DNA of 52,484 nt from Phycisphaeraceae bacterium (lineage in GTDB: Bacteria > Planctomycetota > Phycisphaerae > Phycisphaerales > Phycisphaeraceae): positions 1-52,484 of the forward strand of contig JAJDCU010000061.1 in the NCBI GenBank assembly GCA_029260655.1. The letters are read 5' to 3'. Positions 27,921 through 35,999 of this stretch are shown here, in pieces (position 1 is the first letter of the stretch; each line of letters opens with the position of its first letter). Made by a program: the position numbers and the translations under genes. The notes below the pieces were generated by a model. That model was not told where the DNA came from. It saw nothing but the letters and a program-made list of their open reading frames with translations, and did not search any database.

Positions 27921-28748
27921 TCAATTATCAAAAAAATCGGCCCACGGGGTGTCCGAAAAACGACGCCTTAATTCTGCGTAGTTGCTTATCGCTCGCGATA
28001 ACGGTTCTCTTGATTGCTTGAACGTTGTGGGTTCAACGGGACTCGGCGCAAGTCCTAGGAATGTCTGGACGCGGTAGATCTGTTCCACGTAATCGCTAGC
28101 CAATTCTTCGTACGTCAACTCTAACTTGTCGTGTCTCGAGAAAATCGTGTCGCAGGCTTGTTCGTGGCGTCGCGTCCGCTCGAATGAATCAAGGCAATCT
28201 TCATAATCCAGAGGAACCGACACCGCGGCCTCTTCCGCCCCGTGGGTGTTGACCCAACTGCCCGTACGGTTGGCCCTGCATCGCGACAGATACGCCTTGA
28301 GCATGTTCTTCCGCTTAAGGTGGATAATCCGTATCTCGCGATCGGTTTTCAGGTAGTCCCACACCGACCGCCACGTATCGTCGCGGGCGTGATGATAAAA
28401 AAGCTTAAACCCAACAGCCCTAAGGCGTTTGGGATAGCGCCTGAACAGCGTCTGTCGGAGAAATGCGACGGGGTCCGCCTCGATCAGCGCCAACGTTTTC
28501 CGTGAACGGGGGTATCCACGGATGTCCCAACCGATCGTACCGTGCTCCCGGAAGATTTCACCCAGCGCTACGGCGGTCGGGTGAGCGTTTAGCAGACCGC
28601 GCAAAAAGTTGGACCCCGAACGCTCTGTACCGATGATGACGAATCGCACATACGCTTGATGACCCGTTATTAACCCAAGATCGATCGCCCCAAGCGTAGA
28701 CCAGGTGACGCAGGCGCCCGTCGTCTTCTTGATGAACCTATGGAGCAA
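27921..28748 (-). CDS. Sulfotransferase-like protein
   Basis: 275 aa. Start is a TTG at 28748, supported by a GAGGA site (28757-28761) 8 bases upstream; GTG 28649 is an alternative. FVIIGTERSGSNFLRGLLNAHP is the P-loop-like 5'-phosphosulfate-binding motif of PAPS-dependent sulfotransferases, and IIHLKRKNMLKAYLSRCRA the 3'-phosphate-binding segment. C-terminal helix with TYEELASDYVEQIYRVQTFLGL fits Stf0/sulfotransfer_3 members. Lying 148 bases upstream of the polysaccharide operon on the same strand, it may sulfate the glycan; that is an inference. Confidence 0.85.
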   Translation of the reverse strand: MLHRFIKKTTGACVTWSTLGAIDLGLITGHQAYVRFVIIGTERSGSNFLRGLLNAHPTAVALGEIFREHGTIGWDIRGYPRSRKTLALIEADPVAFLRQTLFRRYPKRLRAVGFKLFYHHARDDTWRSVWDYLKTDREIRIIHLKRKNMLKAYLSRCRANRTGSWVNTHGAEEAAVSVPLDYEDCLDSFERTRRHEQACDTIFSRHDKLELTYEELASDYVEQIYRVQTFLGLAPSPVEPTTFKQSREPLSRAISNYAELRRRFSDTPWADFFDN

Positions 28749-28810
28749 AATCAGCGTCCTCGAATGCTTGGGCCGCGGTATTTATCATCCATAATCATGT
28801 CATGTGATAT

Positions 28811-28816
28811 TATAAT
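28811..28816 (+). promoter_or_regulatory. Candidate -10 box for the esterase gene
   Basis: TATAAT in an AT-rich stretch 122 bases before the esterase ATG. No convincing -35 is seen. Confidence 0.3.
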
Positions 28817-28937
28817 GTGCTTCGGCGACATAGTTCAGAATCCTTATCGAGCCACCGATCCTTTCATCGATGATTCCCGCACCGATTGGTGGCAAAATGG
28901 TTGGTCTTTACATGCTAGAAACCCGCTGCCTCTTCTC

Positions 28938-30497
28938 ATGAAAACAAAGATCCTGCTGCTAGCCTTCGCCTGGATAGTCATCACAGGAACAGTTGTGATC
29001 TCGTGGCGGGCCACACGCCCGGCGCCCGAGACGATGGCCACCCCAGCTACTCCGCCAACCGCCCTGAAGCTTCCGGCCGTTTTCGGCCACCACATGGTTC
29101 TTCAACGCGACAGGCCCGTCAGGGTATGGGGCTGGGCGCCACCGGGGCAGCGCGTTGAACTGCGCATCGCTTCACAATCCCGATATGTCCAAGCTGATGA
29201 CGGAGGGGATTGGTCCACCACGCTCGACCCCATGCCTGCCGGCGGGCCGTTTACTATGGATGTTTCTACCGAAGCGAGTTCAATTTCCGTAAACGATATC
29301 CTTGTCGGAGATGTCTGGCTCTGTTCGGGTCAATCCAATATGGAGATGACTGTTGCGCCCGACTATTACCCCGGCGTTAACGACTACGAGCAAGTCCTGG
29401 CAGGGGCCAACCAGCCAGATATCCGTCTGTTTAAGCTGCGTAACCGTACATCCAGCCGGCCCGAGACAGACGTGCAAGCGGCATGGCAGCTGTGTTCGCC
29501 CGAGCGGGTCCTTCAGTTCTCAGCCGTGGCCTACTGCTTCGGTAAACAGTTGAACGAGGAGTTGGACGTACCGATCGGCCTGATCAGTACGTCATGGGGA
29601 GGGACACCTTGCGAAGCCTGGACCTGCCGAGCTGCGCTCGAATCGCTGCCCTCGGCCCGTAATATCCTGACCACCTGGGATCAAGCCGTCAGCCGTCACA
29701 AGCACGATGCGCAGCAATCAGAACGACGCGACCCCGCTGATAGTCAGCGCCGCCCCGCTAACCTGTTCAACGCCATGATCCGACCGCTGATCCCTTACAC
29801 ACTTCGCGGTGTCATCTGGTACCAGGGAGAGCAGAACGTCTCACGGGCGGAGCAGTATCAAACGCTGTTCCCCTTGATGATCCGTGACTGGCGCGAACAT
29901 TGGGGGCAGGGTGACTTCCCCTTCTACTTCGTGCAGATCGCCAACTACACCCGGCCGACCGCGCAGCCGGCCCCCAGCGCGATGGCTGAACTCCGCGAAG
30001 CACAACTCATGGCCGTGAAAGTCCCGAATACGGCGATGGCCGTCTCCATCGACATCGGTGAATCCGACAATATCCACCCACGCAATAAGCAGGAGGTCGC
30101 CCGTCGCCTGGCGCTCTGTGCGCTGGCCAATGAGTATGGCCAAACCAACATCAACCACAGCGGCCCGCTCTATCAGCGGATGGCGATCGAATCCAATCGC
30201 ATCCGGCTTTATTTTGATCACACCGATGGCGGGCTCGTCGCCCAAGGCGGACCGCTACAGCGCATCCAGATCGCGGGGGCCGATCGGCAATTCGTCTGGG
30301 CAAAGGCCATGATTGACGGCGACACGGTTGTCGTTTTCAGCGAACAGGTCCCAGCCCCACGGGCCGTCCGTTACGCATGGGCAGATAACCCGCAAGGCTG
30401 CAACCTTTATAACGGACAAGGCCTCCCCGCTTCACCCTTCCGCACGGATCGGTGGCCAGGCATCACCGCCGGGAAAACCATCCCATCGGTGAATTAG
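28938..30497 (+). CDS. Sialate O-acetylesterase family (SASA) enzyme
   Basis: 519 aa from ATG 28938; an ORF extension to 28740 overlaps the sulfotransferase start and is not used. An N-terminal signal anchor or signal peptide (KILLLAFAWIVITGTVVIS) is followed by LKLPAVFGHHMVLQRDRPVRVWGWAPPG, the usual N-terminal beta domain. The catalytic SGNH-like motifs are WLCSGQSNMEMTV (Ser), GGTPCEAW, VIWYQGEQNV and DNIHPRNKQEVARRLAL (Asp/His). Such enzymes deacetylate sialic acid or other acetylated sugars outside the cytoplasm. Divergent from the sulfotransferase gene, possibly part of glycan use or remodelling. Confidence 0.9.
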   Translation: MKTKILLLAFAWIVITGTVVISWRATRPAPETMATPATPPTALKLPAVFGHHMVLQRDRPVRVWGWAPPGQRVELRIASQSRYVQADDGGDWSTTLDPMPAGGPFTMDVSTEASSISVNDILVGDVWLCSGQSNMEMTVAPDYYPGVNDYEQVLAGANQPDIRLFKLRNRTSSRPETDVQAAWQLCSPERVLQFSAVAYCFGKQLNEELDVPIGLISTSWGGTPCEAWTCRAALESLPSARNILTTWDQAVSRHKHDAQQSERRDPADSQRRPANLFNAMIRPLIPYTLRGVIWYQGEQNVSRAEQYQTLFPLMIRDWREHWGQGDFPFYFVQIANYTRPTAQPAPSAMAELREAQLMAVKVPNTAMAVSIDIGESDNIHPRNKQEVARRLALCALANEYGQTNINHSGPLYQRMAIESNRIRLYFDHTDGGLVAQGGPLQRIQIAGADRQFVWAKAMIDGDTVVVFSEQVPAPRAVRYAWADNPQGCNLYNGQGLPASPFRTDRWPGITAGKTIPSVN

Positions 30498-30775
30498 GCA
30501 AGGCTCTCCGAAACATCTGTTTAACGAAATGCGGGACCAAACTTTATGGTGACCATTAGCTCGGCCATCAATACCTCTACACCAGCGGCTTGAGGCTTTG
30601 TGCCATTGTAGTTGTCGTTTCTTTGATCGAGGCATAGATCGTACTCCGTCGCCGAAGTTGGTTAGCTGGCGGGCTCACGTTACGCTGGAACCTATGGACA
30701 TCCAAGTGCTGAATCTCAACATGGTCATACCGGTCTTATAAGAACATCTATCAGAATGTATTGGAAGGTAGTTGT

Positions 30776-30781
30776 TATACT
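30776..30781 (+). promoter_or_regulatory. Candidate -10 box at a possibly leaderless gene
   Basis: TATACT lies 6 bases before the ATG of the TPR gene. If it is a -10 box, transcription would start at or near the start codon; no ribosome site is seen to contradict this. Confidence 0.3.
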
Positions 30782-30787
30782 AAAGCT

Positions 30788-31408
30788 ATGATCTGGCCAT
30801 TTGGGAAAAAGTCGTCATTGACCGATCTTCAACGTGGCAGCCAACTCTTGGTGGCGCAGAATTATGATGAAGCCATCGAAATGTTTCTGCGCCATGCGCG
30901 AAAAAATCCTGATGATAAGTCTAAATCTTATGCGAAAATTGCAGAGTGCTATTTGCGTACGAACATGCTGAAAGAGCCAGAAGAGATCGCGTCTGGGATA
31001 ACGCTCATTTCACAAGGGAATCGCCGGTCTGCTGAGTATTACTATAGGCTTGCCCTCCAACACAACCCCAGGCACTTTACTTCTCTAAGGGGTCTGGCCG
31101 ATGTGCTGCCGCAAAGTTCAACTGAGCGATGCGAAATACTTGAAAAAGCAGTATCGATTCAACCCGACACTGTCATGTTGATTGATCTTGGAGATTTCTA
31201 CCGATCTGTTCAGAAGAACTACGACCGAGCATATGAGACATATAAAAATGCACAGTCTCACGCCCCCAAAGATCAGACGGCATATCTCCGATTAGATGAT
31301 CTCTGTCGGCGTATGGGACGCGATGATGAGGCGAAAGAATGGTCGGGTCGATGGAAAGAAGCAAAAGCCCGCAAGAAACGATTTGGTCAGCCTCCGGGTG
31401 GCGGATAA
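30788..31408 (+). CDS. TPR-repeat protein, AT-richer than neighbours
   Basis: 206 aa from ATG 30788. Repeated helix pairs of the tetratricopeptide type are seen: LVAQNYDEAIEMFLRHARKNPDD, SAEYYYRLALQHNPRHF, and NYDRAYETYKNAQSHAPKDQTAYLRLDDLCRRMGRDDEAKEW. No enzyme domain, signal peptide or membrane segment; probably a cytoplasmic scaffold. Base composition and codon use look AT-richer than the surrounding genes, suggesting foreign origin. It is followed after 24 bases by the zinc-ribbon gene, so the two may be co-transcribed. Confidence 0.75.
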   Translation: MIWPFGKKSSLTDLQRGSQLLVAQNYDEAIEMFLRHARKNPDDKSKSYAKIAECYLRTNMLKEPEEIASGITLISQGNRRSAEYYYRLALQHNPRHFTSLRGLADVLPQSSTERCEILEKAVSIQPDTVMLIDLGDFYRSVQKNYDRAYETYKNAQSHAPKDQTAYLRLDDLCRRMGRDDEAKEWSGRWKEAKARKKRFGQPPGGG

Positions 31409-31432
31409 TTACAGTCAGGCAGAGGAATGGTA

Positions 31433-31819
31433 ATGGGTATAAGCGATTATCCGTACTCGATGCAGTGTTCATCTTGCAGCAAGACTATCCGATACATGCG
31501 ATACAGCGGGATGAGCGGTATGTCGCCGCATTTCTACTGCGACCGATGTTCGAACATCATTTTCAGGGACTGTGACCTGAAGCTTTTGTACGAGAACGAG
31601 CCGTCGGAAGAGTTGCTCGAACGTATCGCCTCGACACTTCCAAACTGCCCCTGTGGTGGCCAGTTTGCACCAGGGAACAATCCGAAGTGCCCACATTGCC
31701 ATACGGAACACCCGCACCAACACGATCCGCTGGCAAGGCTCTCGGACCCGTTCGTTATCAAAGTCGAAGGTGCTGATCTGCTCATCAATCCATATGGATC
31801 ATTACCGCCCCCCGAATAA
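31433..31819 (+). CDS. Cysteine-rich zinc-ribbon protein of unknown function
   Basis: 128 aa from ATG 31433 (GAGGA 6 bases upstream; an ATG at 31427 would overlap that site). Four Cys-rich knuckles are visible: CSSC, CDRC, CPCGG and CPHCH, which could form two zinc ribbons (about 10-40 and 70-92). A histidine-rich HPHQHD follows, and the C-terminal part resembles nothing I know. It ends only 10 bases before the left inverted repeat of the mobile element, and its stop codon is intact, so the insertion did not break it. Confidence 0.68.
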   Translation: MGISDYPYSMQCSSCSKTIRYMRYSGMSGMSPHFYCDRCSNIIFRDCDLKLLYENEPSEELLERIASTLPNCPCGGQFAPGNNPKCPHCHTEHPHQHDPLARLSDPFVIKVEGADLLINPYGSLPPPE

Positions 31820-31829
31820 TCATAAGACA

Positions 31830-31867
31830 GCGATCTAAGTGGGATTTCGTGGCAGAAGACGGGATTT
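31830..31867 (+). repeat. Left terminal inverted repeat
   Basis: Begins GCGATCTAAGTGGGATTT and ends in ACGGGATTT. Pairs with 40234-40271 over 38 bp with 6 mismatches. It contains two copies of the GGGATTT core (31841 and 31861) 20 bp apart. Confidence 0.88.
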
Positions 31868-31971
31868 AATGGGATTTATTTACTGGCAAGGACTTACGTC
31901 ATATCCGGCCCGGCGAGCTAAATGGGATCTGGGCCTGATTTTGGGCAGGCCAGTTGCGGTAAATGGGATTT
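31836..31971 (+). repeat. Array of five putative transposase-binding sites, left end
   Basis: Copies of a 12-bp motif close to TAAATGGGATTT start at 31836, 31856, 31866, 31919 and 31960. The copy at 31856 reads AAGACGGGATTT and overlaps the one at 31866. Several ordered sites at each end are the hallmark of Mu- and Tn7-type transposition. Confidence 0.78.
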
Positions 31972-31973
31972 GA

Positions 31974-32002
31974 AACCGCGATGATGGGCCATCATCGCGG
32001 TT
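31974..32002. repeat. 29-bp palindrome with perfect 14-bp arms
   Basis: AACCGCGATGATGG and CCATCATCGCGGTT flank a single G. It directly follows the last left-end binding site. There is no T-run, so it may be a protein site or a barrier hairpin rather than a terminator. Confidence 0.7.
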
Positions 32003-32059
32003 CTAATTTCGTGATCCCTGCGCGCTGCGCGCTCCCTGCGCGCGGTTTTGGCCCGATAA

Positions 32060-32695
32060 TCAGGGAATCGTCAAAGTGGGGGCCGGGATCAGACGGCGTT
32101 TTTTAGGGCCCGATCGGCTCGCTGTCGGTGGAAGTTCCGGTCGTCGGATCGCTCCGGCAGCGGGGCTGCCAGGTCGCCCGGCAGGGGCTTCTCTCCACGG
32201 CCCGGCGGGACCATCGAATTGCCCCCGGAAGTTGTCCCCGGAACCCGACCCGGGACGGTCGGCCTGATCTATAGAGGGCGTGGGCTCGCCGGGGTCGGCC
32301 TGGGCGGCGGTCCTGGCATCGGCTGCTTCGAGCTGGCGGCAGGCGGTGTAGAACGGCGTGACCCAGCGGTAGACGGTGGACCTTGGAAGCTCCCGGCCGA
32401 AGCGCTCGGCGAGCAGGGTTTGAGGCTGCTTCAAACGGCCTTCGGGGGTCAGTAGCAGGCGGGCGAACTCGGTCAGCTCATCGGGCGTCAACTCGAAGAC
32501 GCGGCTCTTGGTGCCGACCATTTTTAAGCGGTGGATCGCCCGGCGGGCCATGAGCAATTCGGGGCTGGTGGTGGTGATGACGGCACGGGCGGCTTCGTCG
32601 TCCAGATCGGCCAGGAGGTCCGACGCACGGCGGATCACGTCGCGCAGGTCGGCGACGATCGCGTGGTATCGGGCGTGTGTGTTCGGCTCGCTCAT
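32060..32695 (-). CDS. HTH-like element protein, paralog of the gene at 37841
   Basis: 211 aa, leftward arm. The middle (about 55-120) has SRVFELTPDELTEFARLLLTPEG followed by LLAERFGRELPRSTVYRW, which reads as a helix-turn-helix like that of DUF3486 (Mu gp27-like) small proteins. The same pattern is in the 140-aa protein at 37841, so the two are related. The C-terminal 90 residues are Pro/Gly/Arg-rich and low in complexity, possibly disordered. Possible roles are DNA binding in packaging (small-terminase-like) or regulation; neither is shown. It is the last gene before the left end. Confidence 0.68.
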   Translation of the reverse strand: MSEPNTHARYHAIVADLRDVIRRASDLLADLDDEAARAVITTTSPELLMARRAIHRLKMVGTKSRVFELTPDELTEFARLLLTPEGRLKQPQTLLAERFGRELPRSTVYRWVTPFYTACRQLEAADARTAAQADPGEPTPSIDQADRPGSGSGDNFRGQFDGPAGPWREAPAGRPGSPAAGAIRRPELPPTASRSGPKKRRLIPAPTLTIP

Positions 32696-32743
32696 CCGGT
32701 CGATCGTCCGTGAATTAATCCGGTATGGAAGATCCGAATAATA

Positions 32744-33232
32744 CTATTTCAATAGGCTTTTATCGTCGTCACCGACGTCTTCATCGTATGGATAGCCACG
32801 CACTGGAGGCCCGAGGTCTTGATTCTCAACGATATCACTAACATCGTCACGTATGCGTTTCAAGGCGTCTTCATTGGCAAGCTGAAGCCAAATCATAATG
32901 TCACGTCTAAGCAATCTAGCTGGTTCACTTTTTGCCCAATCGGGCACGGGCAGGTCAGGGGGTGTTCTTGTTCTGGCAAGCTTATAGGGGTCGGTGTGGT
33001 ACCAAGTAAAGAAGAGTGCGTGCTTGTCCACTTCAAGAGCTGCACATAACGCCTCATCCAAGCCCATGCGCATTTCAGCGGGTGGCCGGGACATACCCAT
33101 CCAACGACTCAACTGTTGACGTGAGCAACCGACCTTTTTCGCCAGGTCCAATTTACGTTTGATACCGATCGCCTGGGCACGCGATTCGATCCAAAATCCC
33201 CAGTGATTTTCATAGGTCTTACTCACATTCAA
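32744..33232 (-). CDS. XRE-like HTH protein, probable element repressor
   Basis: 162 aa. N-terminal helix-turn-helix about residues 25-50: KRKLDLAKKVGCSRQQLSRWMGMSRPP. The rest is a helical C-terminal region with no peptidase or membrane segment. It is encoded next to a divergent, AT-rich intergenic region with palindromes, the usual place for a phage repressor (c-type) gene. Transcribed leftward with the gene at 32060, 48 bases downstream. The name is inferred from fold and position. Confidence 0.72.
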   Translation of the reverse strand: MNVSKTYENHWGFWIESRAQAIGIKRKLDLAKKVGCSRQQLSRWMGMSRPPAEMRMGLDEALCAALEVDKHALFFTWYHTDPYKLARTRTPPDLPVPDWAKSEPARLLRRDIMIWLQLANEDALKRIRDDVSDIVENQDLGPPVRGYPYDEDVGDDDKSLLK

Positions 33233-33389
33233 GTTGTACGTCGTAAATCCATTTATTTCAACGGGCTATGTCTCATTAATGAGCTAATTAATCGACAAAT
33301 TTCCTTACACCGAGCTTGCGTGACATTTATGCGTCATGTAATATACGTTTAGTTGCCGATGATATATCGGGCTCAAGGATGAGACAACT
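33233..33389. promoter_or_regulatory. Divergent control region of the element
   Basis: 157 AT-rich bases between repressor-like and rightward genes. It contains the perfect 12-bp palindrome CTCATTAATGAG (33271-33282), a nearby CTAATTAAT, and TGAC-8-GTCA (about 33319-33334). For the rightward transcript, TTGCGT and TAATAT are 17 bp apart (about 33313-33341), a fair sigma-70 promoter that overlaps the TGAC/GTCA repeat. Operator roles are inferred. Confidence 0.5.
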
Positions 33390-33620
33390 ATGCCAGTCAC
33401 AATCAAACACCCCAAACTCGAAGCGAAGCTGGCCCTCCTGGGCCGTGCCAATCCTGTTCCGGCATCAAAGCGTGCCCTCACGTTGGCTATCCTGAACGCG
33501 GCCGTCGACGCGGCCAGAAAGCGCGGCGTAACGATCGGCCGGATCATCACAGAACTAAGAACAACGGGCAGATCCACGGCAGCGAAGCCGCGACGTAGGA
33601 AGCGAGCCACCAAGCAATGA
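33390..33620 (+). CDS. Small basic element protein
   Basis: 76 aa, first gene of the rightward arm. One helical region (ASKRALTLAILNAAVDAARKRGVTIGRIITELRTT) and a strongly basic tail (KPRRRKRATK). Likely binds nucleic acid. An AAGGA site is 11 bases before the ATG. Its position opposite the repressor-like gene is that of a Cro/Ner-type regulator, but no clear HTH is seen. Function unknown. Confidence 0.6.
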   Translation: MPVTIKHPKLEAKLALLGRANPVPASKRALTLAILNAAVDAARKRGVTIGRIITELRTTGRSTAAKPRRRKRATKQ

Positions 33621-33736
33621 CACAACCCAAACCGTCGGCGACGTAGCCGGCGTGGTGTGGGCGGGTGCTTAAATCAAAGTGCCTCCCGCACCGGTGAGAC
33701 CTTGGCAGGAAACGCACCAGAACGAAAGGCAGCATC

Positions 33737-34060
33737 ATGGTACAGGCAACGAAGGCGAAAACAAACGGACGATCCAGAGCGGCCCGTAACGGGAACGGGC
33801 ATACACCCGGTCGTATCGCGGTTGAGTTCCCCGAGCTACGCGGCGAGGAAAACGCGGATGGCGACCGGATCAGCAACGCGGACAGCCGCTACGGCGTACC
33901 TGTGCCGATCGGCGCGACGGTATTGACCGGCCAAGGTGACGGCGTTGTGATCGGCGGGACCGATCAGCTCGCCATCATCCAAGATGAAAAGGGCTGGCAG
34001 TACGCGGAGCGGTGGGGCGTGATCCACGTCCAGGCATCCGGCCCGGCGTTCGATGTGTAG
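33737..34060 (+). CDS. Hypothetical element protein
   Basis: 107 aa. A disordered basic N-terminus (residues 1-25) leads to a beta-rich region: YGVPVPIGATVLTGQGDGVVIGGTDQLAIIQDEKGWQYAERWGVIHVQ, which suggests a small SH3-like barrel. No family recognised. GAAAGG precedes the ATG at a usable distance. In line with the neighbouring rightward genes. Confidence 0.55.
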   Translation: MVQATKAKTNGRSRAARNGNGHTPGRIAVEFPELRGEENADGDRISNADSRYGVPVPIGATVLTGQGDGVVIGGTDQLAIIQDEKGWQYAERWGVIHVQASGPAFDV

Positions 34061-34122
34061 TGACGTTTGGTTACAAAAGGTGACAAAGACACAGGGAAGT
34101 TCAGGAAAACAGAGGATGACCA

Positions 34123-34572
34123 ATGCCACGGACGGCAGCCAACACACCCAAGCAACCCGGACGGGCCACACGCGCGCTTATGTTTTTGTATCGGCTGATC
34201 CGTGCAACGCGCACGCTCGGCCGCGAGATCAAGCGGGCCAACGCGCTGCGTGTGGAATACAACCGCCTGGGTAAGAAGTTCCCGGCCACGCTTGAGGACT
34301 TGAACGACGACGAATACGCGGAGGTCTACGACCGCAATGAGTGGACGCTGGATCAGCTTATCGACATCGCCGGCCGGATGGAGCACCGGATTGCGCCTTC
34401 GCAGATTATGCGCGCCAGCATCGACGCGGTGGCGGACGCGGCCGCGATCGGTGAATTGGACCTGAGCATGTGCCGCAGCGAGGCGGAACTCAAGGCCCGG
34501 CTATTAACCCGGCTATTGATCTACAGCCAACGCGAGCGCGACCAGGCGGCGGCGCCGGGGGGTGAAGGATGA
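34123..34572 (+). CDS. Hypothetical helical element protein
   Basis: 149 aa, mostly helical (FLYRLIRATRTLGREIKRANALRVEYNRL; DQLIDIAGRMEHRIAPSQIMRASIDAVADAAA). No membrane segment or signal. Its stop overlaps the next start by 4 bases (ATGA), so the two are coupled. A role before the head genes (packaging or regulation) would be a guess. Confidence 0.6.
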   Translation: MPRTAANTPKQPGRATRALMFLYRLIRATRTLGREIKRANALRVEYNRLGKKFPATLEDLNDDEYAEVYDRNEWTLDQLIDIAGRMEHRIAPSQIMRASIDAVADAAAIGELDLSMCRSEAELKARLLTRLLIYSQRERDQAAAPGGEG

Positions 34573-34892
34573 CGGCGGGGTCGAAGCCCTACAACGCGAC
34601 CGGGCAGTTGATCGACAACCTGCCCTGTGTCCAGGCGGCGGGCGGGCTGGACGGCTGGCTCCGCGAGGTCGTGGCGGAAACTAAGACGAAGGTCATGGCA
34701 AGCCTGGATGAGATTCGCGGCCAGGACGACCTCACCATTGTCGATCACTGCTACGACGTGCTTTGTGACGTGATGCTGCGCCGTATCACGCCGGACGCCA
34801 AGGCGATTCTTTTACAGATGGCGAAGAGTGGCAAGCTGTACGAACGCTACGCAAATGAACATTCGGGCGACCACGGAGGCGACAAGCTATGA
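34569..34892 (+). CDS. Hypothetical element protein
   Basis: 107 aa. Small helical protein (GLDGWLREVVAETKTKVMASLDEI; VDHCYDVLCDVMLRRITPDAKAILLQMAKSGKLYERY). ATGA overlaps on both sides link it to the upstream gene and the prohead protease, so it belongs to the head operon. No family recognised. Confidence 0.6.
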   Translation: MTAGSKPYNATGQLIDNLPCVQAAGGLDGWLREVVAETKTKVMASLDEIRGQDDLTIVDHCYDVLCDVMLRRITPDAKAILLQMAKSGKLYERYANEHSGDHGGDKL

Positions 34893-35875
34893 GGCCATTT
34901 CTTAGCGATGAAATGCAACCCATCCGTGAGCCGCGCGTCGGTTGCCGCAGCTTCGGATTCGGGGAGGTACGCGGGATCAATGAGGCCAGGCGTGAAGTCA
35001 CGGCGATCCTGTCCACGCCGACGATCGACAGGTACGGCGAAGTGATTTTGCCCGAGTCGGTGATGAAGCGCCTGGACGGGTTCAAGAAAAACCCTGTGCT
35101 CCTGGCGAACCACGTCCACTCGGCAGACGACGGGTCATCCGGCATCATCGGCAAGTGGGTAGAGATCGGCATCCGCAAACTCCCCGGTGTGGGTAAGGCT
35201 GTGGTCGGGACGTGCCGGCTAATGGAAGACGACCCACTCGCCGAGAGTTGGTGGCAGCGTTTCCGTCAGGGCGTGGCGGTCGCGTTCTCTATCGGGTTCA
35301 TCGTCCACGGCTGGGAGATGCGGGACATCAAGCACGAAGGCCAGACGCGGCGTGTCCGGGTGTTCACCGACATCGAGTTGATCGAGGTCAGCGCTGTGAG
35401 TGTGCCGGCGTGCGAGGACGCGGTGATCCTGGCGGCGTCGCTGGGGGCCGGTGGACGCGGCGTGCCGGCTTCGATGATGGAACCCGACACGGGCATCCAC
35501 GGCCCGGCCGGCGGTGCTAACGGGCTGTCCAGGCGTCGTATGAACAAACAGCTAAGCCTATCCATCGGGCCGTTGATTCGGGGGGAAGTAAGCCGGGCAT
35601 TGAATACCGATCCGGGGTCGGAATTGTGTGTCCTGATTCAAAACATCGTTGAGCTAACGGTGGGCTCTATGCGCCACCCTGTGTTAGCGCCTTCCAGCCA
35701 GAAAAGCAGTCGCGCGACCCGCGCGCCATCGAAGCCGGATGACGGCCTGGATGATCTGCTGGACGGACAAACCGCCTCGGCCGGCAAGCCGGGCGGTGCC
35801 GGGACCTTGAGCGAAGGGTCGTTTGCCGACGGCTACTTCGACGAGGGCCTGGCAAGAAGGTTTAGTGAGGTTTGA
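34889..35875 (+). CDS. HK97-type prohead protease with long C-terminal extension
   Basis: 328 aa. The first about 185 residues form the prohead protease (peptidase U35/S78) domain: LSTPTIDRYGEVILPESV, NPVLLANHVHS with the catalytic His (75), VAFSIGFIVHG with the catalytic Ser (134), and IELIEVSAVSVPACEDAV with the third conserved region. It would cleave scaffold and capsid N-terminus during head maturation. Residues 185-328 are an extra region, low in complexity, that could act as a fused scaffold; the capsid protein itself has a short N-terminal delta-like arm. ATGA overlap with the gene before it. Confidence 0.88.
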   Translation: MRPFLSDEMQPIREPRVGCRSFGFGEVRGINEARREVTAILSTPTIDRYGEVILPESVMKRLDGFKKNPVLLANHVHSADDGSSGIIGKWVEIGIRKLPGVGKAVVGTCRLMEDDPLAESWWQRFRQGVAVAFSIGFIVHGWEMRDIKHEGQTRRVRVFTDIELIEVSAVSVPACEDAVILAASLGAGGRGVPASMMEPDTGIHGPAGGANGLSRRRMNKQLSLSIGPLIRGEVSRALNTDPGSELCVLIQNIVELTVGSMRHPVLAPSSQKSSRATRAPSKPDDGLDDLLDGQTASAGKPGGAGTLSEGSFADGYFDEGLARRFSEV

Positions 35876-35893
35876 CGCCTCCCTTGTGTTAGG

Positions 35894-35926
35894 GGCCGGG
35901 GCCGTTCGTCCATAGCGGCCCCGGCC
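35894..35926 (+). terminator. Hairpin between protease and capsid genes
   Basis: Perfect 11-bp stem GGCCGGGGCCG/CGGCCCCGGCC, 11-nt loop, then GTTTTGG, 18 bases after the protease stop. Could reduce read-through or protect mRNA ends. Confidence 0.6.
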
Positions 35927-35999
35927 GTTTTGGACCCTAAGCGAGCAGTAACCCGGCCCCGGCCGGTATCAAAAACCAACGAAAAAAGGAAATGAGAGT

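Noticed and set aside
32010-32045. CRISPR-like GCGCGC repeats at the left end
   Set aside because: Only short CCTGCGCGC copies without spacers; a low-complexity GC stretch. No CRISPR array exists in the window.
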